This document shows positions 34,243-44,769 of a stretch of DNA of 64,000 bases, one piece after another. Numbering within the stretch: position 1 is the stretch's first letter; the number at the start of each line of letters is the position of its first letter. The stretch is taken from contig NC_089440.1 in assembly GCF_026210795.1 (NCBI RefSeq), forward strand, positions 4,340,001 to 4,404,000, given 5' to 3'. The stretch is from Rhizophagus irregularis. Lineage: Eukaryota; Glomeromycota; Glomeromycetes; Glomerales; Glomeraceae. The translations under genes and the position numbers were made by a program. A model generated the notes under the pieces. That model was not told the origin of the DNA. It worked only from the letters and a program-made list of their open reading frames with translations, and did not search any database.

Positions 34243-34262
34243 TATATGGTATATTGGCGTGA
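34243..34262 (-). promoter_or_regulatory. Core promoter of gene F (TCACGCC plus TATA-like)
   Basis: Minus strand: GGTCACGCCAATATACCATA, then TACG. It lies about 158 bp before the ATG, further than in the siblings. Confidence 0.6.
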
Positions 34263-34809
34263 CCATATATGTTTAGACTTAAAATTCTATAATAAAACAC
34301 ATCTTTGATGTAGATGATAATCCGGTGATTTGTAACATAGGTTAGGTATGACAAATTCTTGTTACCATTCATATTATTAAATGAACTCCGGATTTCCTCC
34401 TTTATATACTGCACGTAGTGCCGCATTAGACTATTATATAGTTTAAATCATCCAATAATAATATTATCGGTTTAACGGGACCGTTCATAATAAACTCCCG
34501 TTACTATCCAATAATTTTATTATTATGCTAATATGAGATAACCGACCTATAAAATAACAATTATGTAAAATCTGCATGAACTGATAATAATTATTATCAT
34601 TTACAAAATCTCATATTATTTAAAAAAAAATACGAGTTTTTTCGATTTACGTTTGATTCAATAATTAGTGGAAGAATATTTTTCAAACTGCTAAATGTGT
34701 TATCGGGTAATTAATATTTTAGAATATATTGATTTTATGGATTTTTTAATTATTTTGTATTTTCTATCTCAATTCTCCTACTAGTAATCTGTCTTATAAA
34801 CAATTCCAG

Positions 34810-35150
34810 ATGAGATCGCTTCTTTTTAGATTTGAATTTGGCTTAATACAAGAATTAAAAACCATAATATTAATAAAAATAATGAAAATATAAAATTATG
34901 CAATATTTACGATCAAAAATATATCAATTATAATTTAGTTATATTATTTAATACGACTACGTCAATCTAACGGTCCCTCGAACTATTTAATTTAATGTTC
35001 TGATTTAGTTTGGAAATTGAATTAATATGTCTCCGAATTTTCAGATTCTGCATATCAATTATAAAGCATATTTGAAAAATTAGGAAGTCGATGTTAAGAA
35101 GTTATAATAAAGTTCTTGGAAATTTATTCGCTGTTTAAATGTTTTCAAGT
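34810..35150 (-). pseudogene. Decayed BTB-TLDc gene with a large internal deletion
   Basis: On the minus strand, 35107-35150 still reads as the start of BACK (Q-L-E-N, a stop, then A-N-K-F-P-R-T, compared with Q-L-E-K-H-L-L-E-N-E-S-A-W-K-F-P-K-D in intact genes). 34810-34980 matches the TLDc end. Everything between is gone. Confidence 0.6.
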
Positions 35151-35302
35151 TGTACATTGGTGATCCAAGATCCCAAATCATAGCTGTTAAATCTTCGGAA
35201 TGGCGAAATCATGTGGATATTTCCCCTGCTATCCTTAATTTGCCAGGTTACAAAAACGAGAAGGTCCTGATTAACATGAATAACAAGAGAAAGCTCCATT
35301 AG
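35141..35302 (+). pseudogene. Unknown coding-like remnant (about 53 codons)
   Basis: Plus-strand frame ending in TAG at 35300: G-D-P-R-S-Q-I-I-A-V-K-S-S-E-W-R-N-H-V-D, then S-P-A-I-L-N-L-P-G-Y-K-N-E-K-V-L-I-N-M. It has natural composition but no start, family or partner exons. Confidence 0.3.
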
Positions 35303-36406
35303 TACCATGCTGGGGCTGATGAAGAAAGCTGTTGTATTTTCTAATTTATTAGTATATTTATGTTATATTATTAAAATTTAGCAATCACACATGATGAAAC
35401 AGTAGTGTGATGATGTAATCGTGATATTAATATTAGTAGAAGGATTGCGAATTAAGATAGTAAACTGGAAGTTAATAGGAATGGACAAAATTAAAAAAAA
35501 AATGTTATTACTTACAGCCACGTGATATTGCGGTTAATTAATTTGGTCGATTAATTATAAAATTCACAAAAAGAGTTTTTTTTTTAATAATCATGTAAAG
35601 TTATTATATTATAATTACTGAGTATTAATAGTAAATAATAATAGTGTCGTGATTTCATCTGATATTATAATAAAAATTTAACGTCTCCTCGTCTCCTTCG
35701 ATTCTTATACTTTAAATCGATTAATCATGACTTATCAATTTATCGATCAAGAAATTTGGGTTTGATCATGTGGATGAGTTAACTATTTTCTTTCTTGGAT
35801 CTTGTGTCTGGCTGATATCTTTGTGCTCCATCTTTTGTGTGACATTGCTGAGAAGGATAGTAGAAGTCAAAAAAGAACATGAGCGTTTGTATTGGTTGTC
35901 GAGTTGTTCATACGTGATTTGAGATTATAGTATGTTCAATTAGTAAAAAAAATGTAGTGTTGATTGTAAAAAAATGTTCCTATAATGTGTTGAATTGTGG
36001 ATAGGTACTACTTCTGGAAAGTTTCGTTTGATTGGAGATGAACAACGTGAAGTACGGCCGCAATTGAAAAAAATAAATAGTGTGTTCGGCCCTTTGATTC
36101 ATGATTTATTTCAAGTTGCATACAATTGTTATTATTGTTATATTACGAACTTTGGATGGTAAACGGCCCACGAGACTAATTAGCACGCTAAAACTAAAAA
36201 GTTATCCATTTTACTGTAATTGGTATATACTGTTTTACCTTATCAGTTAAGGGTTCATACTTTTATATAAGCAGGATTACGTACGTTTATTATGTCCAAT
36301 ACTTCGCGTCACTAGATGTGATCATGTGATCATAAATTACGTAAACTATAAATATATCCTATAAGTGATTGCTGCGATACAAACTTTTCAACAAACTTTA
36401 GCAAAT
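35303..36406. other. Upstream region of topoisomerase II, no gene
   Basis: Low-complexity, AT-rich. It must hold the topoisomerase II promoter, but I see no distinctive element beyond AT-rich TATA-like runs (TATAAATATATCC at about 36347). Confidence 0.4.
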
Positions 36407-39400
36407 ATGTCAGATTCTGACTATATTCCAAACAAAGAGAAACATACCGTAAAAACTACAAAACCGCGTAAACTAGCTAAACCAACGACTAAAGATTCTT
36501 TTTCAGATGAAGAAAGATATACTGTAAAGACTACAAAAACGCGTAAAATAACTAAACCATCGACTCTTAAAGACGCTTCGAATGTAATGGTAATAGATTC
36601 TTCAGACGAAGAGAAATATGGCGCAAAGGCTACAAAAACGCGTAAACCAACTAAAACAACGACCCTTAAAGAAACTTCTAATATAATGGTATTAGACTCC
36701 TCCTCAGACGAAGAAGACGATGAGAAATATACTGTAAACCCTACAAAATCGCGTCAACAACCTAAACAACCGACTCTCACGACCCCTAAAAACACTTTAA
36801 ATGTATTAGATTCTGACTATTCTTCAGATGAGGAGGAATATACCGTAAAACCTACAAAATCGCGTCAACAACTTAAACAAACGACCCTCACGACACTTAA
36901 AGACACTTCAAATGTATTAGATTCTGACTACTCTTTAGATGAAGAGCAATATGCCGTAAAACCTACAAAATCGCGTCAACAACTTAAACAAACGACCCTC
37001 ACGGCCTTTAAAGACACTTCAAATGTATTAGATTCTGACTATTCTCCGGATGAAGAGCAATATACCGCAAAACCTACAAAATCGCGTCAACAACTTAAGC
37101 AAACGACCCTCACGACCCTCACGACCCTTAAAGACACTTCAAATGTATTAGATTCTGACTATTCTCCGGATGAAGAGCAATATACCGCAAAACCTACAAA
37201 ATCGCGTCAACAACTTAAGCAAACGACCCTCACGACCCTCACGACCCTTAAAGACACTTCAAATGTATTAGATTCTGACTATTCTCTAGATGAAGATGAA
37301 TATACCATAAAACCTACGAAAATTCGTAAACCAACTGTTAAAAAAGCTTCTTCAAGTAAGGCTCCTTCTAGCAAAGCCTCTTCTAGTAAGACTTCTTCAA
37401 GCAAAGCTTCTTCAAGCAAAGTCACTTCTAGCGAAGCCTCCTATAACAAAGCTGCCTCCAACGAAACCTCTTCTAATAATGTCACTTCAGCTAATTCTTC
37501 ATCAAATGGAGCTTCGACTCAATCAAAAAAACCAGTAGAAGAAGTTTATCAAAAGAAAACACAACTTGAACATATTTTATTAAGACCTGATACTTATGTT
37601 GGGTCAGTTCAAGCGTCAACTGAAAAATTATGGGTTTACGACTCGGATAAACGAACAATGGTCTACAGAGAAATTACTTATGTTCCAGGTTTATATAAAA
37701 TTATAGATGAAATCTTAGTAAATGCTGCTGACAACAAAATTCGTGATCCCTCTATGGACACCATAAAAGTTGATATTGATGTGGAATCTGGCAAGATTTC
37801 TATATATAATAATGGTAATGGTATACCCATCGAAATTCACAAAGAAGAAAATGTGTACGTACCAGAACTTATATTTGGCCATCTTTTAACATCTTCTAAT
37901 TATAATGATAATGAAAAGAAAGTTACTGGGGGTCGAAATGGTTATGGCGCCAAATTGACTAACATTTTTAGCACAGAATTTATTGTTGAAACTGTTGATA
38001 GTTCTGCAGGCAAAAAATATCGCCAAGTATTCAAAGATAACATGTCTGTAAAGGAACCTCCAAAGATTTCATCTTACTCAAAAAAAGAGGAATATACGAT
38101 GATCACTTTCAAGCCAGATTTTCAGAAATTTAATATGTTCAATGAGTTTGATAATGATATTGTAGCACTCTTGAAGAAACGTGTATATGATTTGGCTGGA
38201 TGTGTAAGAAATGTTAAAGTCTTCTTGAATGGGGAAAGATTGAAAATTAAAAATTTTAAAGAATATTCCCAGATGTATTTGAGTGGAAACAACGATTTTG
38301 TCGATTTACAATCATCAATTATTTACGAAGAAGTAAATCAAAGATGGGAAATTGCATTTGTACCATCTCCTGAAGGAACATTTCAGCAAATTAGTTTCGT
38401 CAATAGTATTAGTACCTCTAAGGGAGGTACTCATGTTAATTACGTCGCAGACCAGATTGTAGAGAAATTTATGGCAGCAGTCACGAAAAAAGCTAAGGAC
38501 GTAAAAAATATTAAAAAACATCAAATCAAAAATCATATGTGGCTTTTTATTAATTGTTTGATTGAAAACGCGACCTTCGATTCTCAAACAAAAGAATGTC
38601 TAACATTGAAAGCTTCATCGTTTGGTTCAAAATGTAATCCGAGCGAAACATACTTTAATAAATTACTTAAAAGCAACGTAATTGAAAGTATATTGGATGA
38701 TGTCAAACACAAACAAAGCAAGGAACTAAAGAAAACCGATGGTAGAAAGACAGGTAGAATCATGGGTATTGCTAAACTGGATGATGCAAATAATGCCGGC
38801 GGTAAAAAATGTCAAGATTGTACTTTAATCCTTACTGAAGGCGATTCTGCAAAGGCTTTGGCAGTTGCCGGATTTTCTATAGTTGGTCGTGACAATTATG
38901 GAGTTTTCCCGCTTCGTGGGAAATTATTAAATGTTAGGGATGGTACACATAACCAGATTATGAATAATGCGGAAATACAACATATAAAACAAATTCTCGG
39001 ACTGAAACAAGGAAAAGTGTATACTTCAACAGGAGAATTACGTTACGGTCATCTCATGATAATGACTGATCAAGATCACGATGGAAGCCATATAAAAGGA
39101 TTAATTATCAACTTCTTGGATTATTTCTTTCCGTCATTGCTTAAAGTTCCAGGTTTCCTAATGGAATTCATAACGCCTATTGTAAAGTGTACAAGAGGTA
39201 ACACTAAAAAATCGTTCTTTACTTTGCCGGAATTCGCTAGTTGGTTGGAAAATAATGATAACGGTAAAGGCTGGAAAATTAAGTATTACAAAGGTCTCGG
39301 TACGAGTACTGCTGAAGAAGCTAAAGAATATTTTAAAGATCTAAGAACACATAAAAAACCATTCAAAACAATTCAAGAAGGTGAACGTGAATTGATTGAC

Positions 39401-41253
39401 ATGGCTTTCAACAAGAAGAAAGCCGATGATCGGAAGGAATGGTTAAGAAATTATGAACCTGGAACTTACATGAATCACAATGTTAAAGAAATCACGATAA
39501 CTGATTTTATAAACAAAGAATTGATATTATTCAGTCGAGCTGATAACGAAAGGTCTATACCGAGTGTCCTTGATGGTTTTAAACCTGGCCAAAGGAAAGT
39601 TCTTTACACTTGTATTAAGAATAAATATAAGAATGAAATAAAAGTCTCGGCATTAGCTGGTGCAGTTCTAGCTGATGCAGCATATCATCATGGTGATTCT
39701 AGTCTTCAAGGTACTATCATTGCAATGGCTCATGATTTTGTCGGTTCAAACAATATCAGCATTCTTCACGGAGTGGGTCAATTTGGTACAAGAAGTCAAG
39801 TAAGTTTTTATATTTTTTAAAAAATCTAAATATGAAATAATCTGATATTTTTAGTTATGTCACTATAATCACAACAGGGTGGTAAAGATGCAGCTAGTGC
39901 ACGTTATATTAGCATTGCAGTTCCCAAATTGGCTAGAATGTTATTTCACCCTCAAGACGACGTTTTACTTACCTATTGTAACGATGATGGTCAAATCGTT
40001 GAACCTGAATGGTATTTACCTATTATACCCATGATTCTCGTTAATGGTTCAGAGGGTATCGGAACCGGTTAGTTTACAATTATTTTAATACAAAAGTTCT
40101 ATTGTTATAGTTAATTAATATATTATTATTATTATTAGGTTGGAGTACATATATTCCAAATTATAATCCACAAGATATCGTCAATAACTTGAAACTAATG
40201 ATTGATGGTAAAGAACCAGTTCCCATGCACCCTTGGTACCGTGGTTTTCGGGGTAGTACTGAACAGGCAGGCAAAGACAAATATAAAGTTAGCGGTATAA
40301 TCGAGCTGGTAAATAACGGAACAGAAGTTAGGATTACCGAATTGCCTGTTCGTTCTTGGACACAAAATTATAAAGAACAACTGGAACAATGGATTTCGGG
40401 AACAGAAAAAGTACCCGCTTGGATAATTGTATGTTATATAATATAATACATAGATAATTCCTTATATGTAATATCTTTAAATTCTTAAATTTACATTTTA
40501 TTAATTTATATATAATAACTTAGGGATACAAAGAGAATCACACGATAACTAACGTCGATTTTACGGTTCAATTAACCGAAGAAAAATTAAATAACGCTTT
40601 AGAAGAAGGACTTGAAAAGAAGTTCAAACTTAGTACTAACATAAACACTTCAAACATGGTATGCTTTGATGGAAAAGGAAGAATTAAAAAATATAGTTCA
40701 GCTGAAGAGATTCTCCTAGAGTTCTATGATTACAGACTAGAGTATTATTTTAAAAGAAAGGATCATATGCTGAAGGTATTAGAACTCGAAGTTAATCAAC
40801 TCAGAAATAAGGCCAGATTTATTCAAATGAAGATAGAACATAAGCTCGAATTTGAAGGGTTTCGTAAAGCAGAAATCATTAAGTTACTCGAGTCTGAAGG
40901 GTTTGAAAGATTTAGAAATGCCAAGGAAGAGAAAAGTGATGATGAAGATCAAACCGACAATGGTGGTGATGGATATAATTATTTAATGAATACTAAATCC
41001 TGGAGTTTTTGTAAGGAAGAAGCACAAAAACTCATGGACAAAAAAACCGAGAAAGAAAAGGAACTTGCTATACTTCGAAAGAAATCTCCACAAGAAATTT
41101 GGGAAGAAGATCTAGATGTGTTTTTGGATGAATGGAACGTAAGTTATCAAAACTTTAAATATACATATTCTACATTCGTGAAGTAATATTACAACTAACT
41201 ATTAACTTATTTTATAAAAAAAGGAATTATTAAACAGTGATCGCAAAAGATAG
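36407..41253 (+). CDS. TOP2: DNA topoisomerase II, five exons (1505 aa)
   Basis: Exons 36407-39799, 39878-40067, 40139-40428, 40524-41138 and 41224-41253; the sum is exactly 1506 codons. The enzyme passes one DNA duplex through another, using ATP. ATPase domain from about residue 380: Y-Q-K-K-T-Q-L-E-H-I-L-L-R-P-D, ATP-binding E-I-L-V-N-A-A-D-N (about 435-443), G-G-R-N-G-Y-G-A-K-L (about 508). TOPRIM: E-G-D-S-A-K-A-L-A (about 811) and D-Q-D-H-D-G (888). The cleavage domain has G-F-K-P-G-Q-R-K-V-L and catalytic Tyr1141 in A-R-Y-I just after intron 1. The coiled-coil C-gate is in exon 4. Residues 1-379 are a disordered, repeat-rich Ser/Asp/Glu/Lys extension, and the protein stops at D-E-W-N-E-L-L-N-S-D-R-K-R with almost no C-terminal domain. 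The ATG at 36407 was preferred to an upstream GTG. Exon 5 (30 nt) is the least certain; reading through intron 4 would give another short tail. Confidence 0.92.
36770..37310 (+). repeat. Coding tandem repeat in the topoisomerase II N-terminus
   Basis: Units of about 114-120 bp encode S-[DE]-Y-[ST]-V/A-K-P-T-K-S-R-Q-Q-L-K-Q-T-T-L-T-T-type blocks followed by L-D-S-D-Y-S-x-D-E. Two neighbouring 120-bp units (37021-37140 and 37141-37260) are identical base for base. Confidence 0.9.
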
Positions 41254-43261
41254 ATAATATATTAGAAGTTATATGAAATTATAAAGTGTTATTGACCACT
41301 TTATTATGATTTCGCATACAGAATGATTTTTCGTTGGTATTATTATCAATTTCCAAAGATACAATTAATGATTTTCGGTTGATTAGAATTTCTTTCGATA
41401 AATAATTTCCTATTTTAAATCAAATTCATGTAATAAACTAAATTTTTAACAAATCATAACTATCTTTAATTATTACTTGATATAAATATCCGTTAACAAT
41501 CGGCTAAATTTTGTCCATAAAAAGTACTGTTTCTATTATCTTTCATTATTCTTATTATACTGTATTACTACGTCGATTTTTATTAAGACTTTGGTAGCAA
41601 TAAATTATTTTCTTTTAAAATAATATGAAAGCCAAAATAAAAAAGTCATCCAAAAACAAGAAACCTCAAAAACAACTGAATTCGATACAAGTAAACATGA
41701 TAGAAATAATTTTACGAACTTCCTTGAAAATCACTCGGGACGTGATCCTTTATCAATAATATCTAATAACTTTTGCACACAAACAGATTTAAATTGCTAA
41801 TTAATATTAATATCTTAATTATCTTATGGTAAATAGTTCATCCAAAACAGAATTAGTTAAAGTACTTTTTCTCCAGTATCACTAACAACCAATCAACAAA
41901 CGCGAAATATAGATCATATCAGATATAGGTTAAATTTTGCAGTTTTGTCATTTTTTATTATCTCGCCGTTAACAAAATAAATTGTTCATGATAAGAATTT
42001 ACTTATCATAGCAACAATAAAGAAGTTATAAAATTTAATATGGTAAAAAATTCCCGCTTATTATATTTTAAGAACGTGAACAACAAAATTATTATAATAG
42101 CTGGCATTACGATTTTTAGAAATATCAATATTAAATGCCAAATTACATGGAATGTCTATATTTTAACATCGTATACTAATTTAGAGCTACGCCGTCAATT
42201 ATCTCCCCTGAATTGAACTTTGACGATAAAAAGCAGCTGGTTCTTTAATGTCGTATTTAACCTATAATGATTAAAGAATTTTCAGATTTTTCAATATCAA
42301 TTCTAACACATATTAAAATGATAAAAGTTCTTTGGGAATTTACACGCTATTTTAAATGTTTCTGTACAGGTTGCATTCGAAGTGCAACGTTTATCCAATA
42401 CAATGTATTTAATTAAATGATGTGGCTAAAAAAAAACTCTTCACCCACGAGAAAAAAAATTGTTGCGCAGTATTTTATTTTCACGTGTCTGTTATTTTAG
42501 AAAAAATTTGTACGACAGTTGATCTTTCTTACATTCCTCAATTTCTGACAAAAAATTCACTTCTTTTCGGTCAACTTGTGAATCTATTTTTTTTTCATAA
42601 GCAGCTAAATAACATGTCAATTGATAATATTGCTGTTATTATTATAAGTCTCTCCAGAGAGACTAAAAATTAGGGATGAAGAAGTGGAAAATTACGTAGA
42701 TTTTGCAAAAAAAAAAAAATTATATATTGTTTAAATTTTTGAAAAGACTATCAAAGAAGTCTGTTTCTGGTATGTTTCTACGATTTATCTGTGCTATCTT
42801 ACATCTCCAATAGTAATGAATAATTACTTATTCTTGTGCATTCCATTCCTGCTTCTTTTAGTCAAAAAACACATTAAAATTACTATAGAATAATTCGTTT
42901 CTGCTAAGTGAGTTAAAATAAAATTAGTCAACGCAAGTAATATGCAACCTGAATAATCATTTTGTGTTAAATATAAACTCACCACAATGATGAAATCTTG
43001 TTGAATGGTTTGGATGCTTCAAGAAAAGTGGTAGTTAATAGCCAATTCCTTAATTTTCCAAGGGCGCTTCTCAACTTATGGGTGCAGATGATCGAGGCTC
43101 TGAAATAACCATTCTGATCATTCATTCATACTTGTTAGAATTTTTATAATATTTATCATTGGCTATTTCCGGAAATCCGGGAACTGGAAACATATTTTAG
43201 GTTTTACTTACTTCTTTCTGCTTTAATTGCAAGAAGCACTTTTCCTTATAATAAGAAATAA
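41254..43261. other. 3' flank of topoisomerase II, no intact gene
   Basis: AT-rich. A plus-strand frame at 42422-42673 has no family and looks accidental. The only recognisable content is the TLDc relic at 42180-42390. Confidence 0.45.
42180..42390 (-). pseudogene. Decayed BTB-TLDc fragment
   Basis: Minus-strand match around the TLDc codons for R-S and I-I-G-G-Y (CTACGCC ... CAATTATCTCCCCTGAATT on the plus strand), then a piece resembling the start of BACK at 42332-42380 (GGGAATTTACACGCTATTT). It has the same deleted structure as 34810-35150. Confidence 0.5.
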
Positions 43262-43708
43262 TACAGTAGATTATATGAAGAACTTAATGTCCAAGTATGT
43301 AAAATTAGCAATACCGTCACGAGATTAGAAAGTTTAGCTAGAGACGTTGGCGTGTTGTTCAACACTTGCCGATGCAAATTTGCAAAACAACACAAGACGG
43401 TTGTATACCTGTATACCACAAAATTCGACAGATTTCTGATTTTATTTAGCGATGACGTATTTTCTCCAATAAAAGGTATCATATTCATGATTTGTGGATT
43501 ATCCGGAAAACAAAGAAGTTTGGTATATTGTGGATGGTGCAAAACCACATTTATGATTTTAATAATATCAAAACAATTGTAAGATTATGCCGGAATGGTC
43601 TTGGAAGAAATTGATAGAAGTACGTATAGAAATGTGCTTTCAAAGATCTTTCTAGAGAATGGTTCAGAAATTATGAGGGATTTACTGCTATTATCATGTG
43701 ATTATTGA
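43262..43708 (+). pseudogene. Unknown coding remnant with one in-frame stop (148 codons)
   Basis: A single plus-strand frame runs from a TAA at 43259 to a TGA at 43706, interrupted only by TAA at 43580. It reads N-V-Q-V-C-K-I-S-N-T-V-T-R-L-E-S-L-A-R, C-K-F-A-K-Q-H-K-T-V-V-Y-L-Y, and after the stop D-Y-A-G-M-V-L-E-E-I-D-R-S-T-Y-R-N-V. The continued frame beyond the stop suggests a pseudogene or a short intron around 43582. Family not recognised. Confidence 0.45.
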
Positions 43709-43721
43709 TTAAAAATTAAAA

Positions 43722-43735
43722 AAGAAAAAAAAAAG
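43722..43735 (-). terminator. RNA polymerase III terminator after tRNA-Ala
   Basis: On the minus strand a run of T's broken by one C starts about 8 nt after the tRNA 3' end, as expected for a Pol III terminator. Confidence 0.7.
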
Positions 43736-43742
43736 GAGAAAT

Positions 43743-43833
43743 TGGAGGACCTGAGTATCGATCTCAGTACCTCTCGCACAACAGGCCCGATAGGCTTGCT
43801 AAGCGAGCGCTCTACCATCTGAGCTAGACCCCC
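43743..43833 (-). tRNA. tRNA-Ala(AGC) with an 18-nt intron
   Basis: The minus strand folds as a full cloverleaf of 73 nt plus an 18-nt intron after position 37. Acceptor GGGGGTC/GTCCTCC (one G-U, one mismatch at 6-67), D stem GCTC/GAGC, anticodon stem CTCGC/GCGAG with anticodon AGC, variable loop AGGTA, T stem CTGAG/CTCAG, discriminator A. The canonical intron site (37/38) fits eukaryotic nuclear tRNAs. AGC is read as alanine. The mismatch leaves a small chance of a weakened copy. Confidence 0.92.
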
Positions 43834-44142
43834 CAAGTTGGTTGTGTAGAAGCAAAATTTCACCCCTTTATAACCATATTTCTCGGTATACCTTATTTAT
43901 GCTCACAATAATGGTCGGCAATATTTACCTTTTTATTCGGTCAACTCCCGAGTTTGCATCTGACTATGTCTCTAAAGGAGTAATAATAAATTCGCAAAGT
44001 TTTACAAGGATCAATTGCTGAATATTGCGAAAACGACTTGCTCATAATAGGAATAGATTATAAATTTTGTTAATTCTGAAACAAAACAGAAGGTTTCAAA
44101 CGGAAGGCCCCAAAGCGAGTGGTCTTTAACAATACTGTACAT

Positions 44143-44553
44143 AAAAAAAAAAATAAATTTAGGATTTCTATACATAGATTTTATTGCAGTCATACGAAAT
44201 AGTGATATGAAAAATATCAATAAAATCCCATACAATGTCAGTACGGAAAAGAGAACTAATACCACCATGCAGAAGCCGCCTAGAGTTGTCGGAGATGATA
44301 AAACAATTGAAAGATTATCCTCATGATTCATTTCAAGCAAACATTTTTTAGTAATTAAAGCTCATCAGACGTAATTAAAATGAACAAGACTTTCGTAATT
44401 CTTGATAGAAATTGTACCTATTCGGGGATTACATATATAAACAAACAACAAATTTAATTGTCGTAGCTAAAAATTAATATTTTCCAACTCTTAGTTTTAC
44501 ATCGCCATTGTGATATCTTTAAATTAATCGTTAGATAAATTTTGAGTGAGCTC
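44143..44553 (-). pseudogene. Decayed BTB-TLDc gene, 5' half
   Basis: 44478-44553 (minus) is a shortened exon 1 (E-L-T-Q-N-L, D-x-T, K-x-K-S-W-K). 44326-44420 corresponds to the start of exon 2 (E-S-L-V, then the S-D-E-L equivalent). 44143-44200 encodes C-R-N-P-K-F-I-like residues (M-Y-R-N-P-K-F-I). Frames are broken and the TLDc part is absent. Confidence 0.6.
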
Positions 44554-44769
44554 TAATTCATGTTGATTGATATTTCCGTATGATTTCAAGTGTAATAACT
44601 AGAAATAAGGCGCATTATTTAGATGAATATAAATTTGGAAACAAAAGAACAACCTTGCATAAAAAAAAAAATTCATATGATAGCATCATCAGAATACGCC
44701 CTATTATGGAAATATTTTCACAGAGATAAAAAGTCTTTATTAAATATAATTATCTAATGCATATACCGA

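Noticed and set aside
34064-34426. 120-codon minus-strand frame overlapping the gene F start
   Set aside because: Overlaps gene F exon 1 in another frame and spans its promoter.
38315-38587. Minus-strand frame inside topoisomerase II
   Set aside because: Antisense shadow of a well-supported coding exon.
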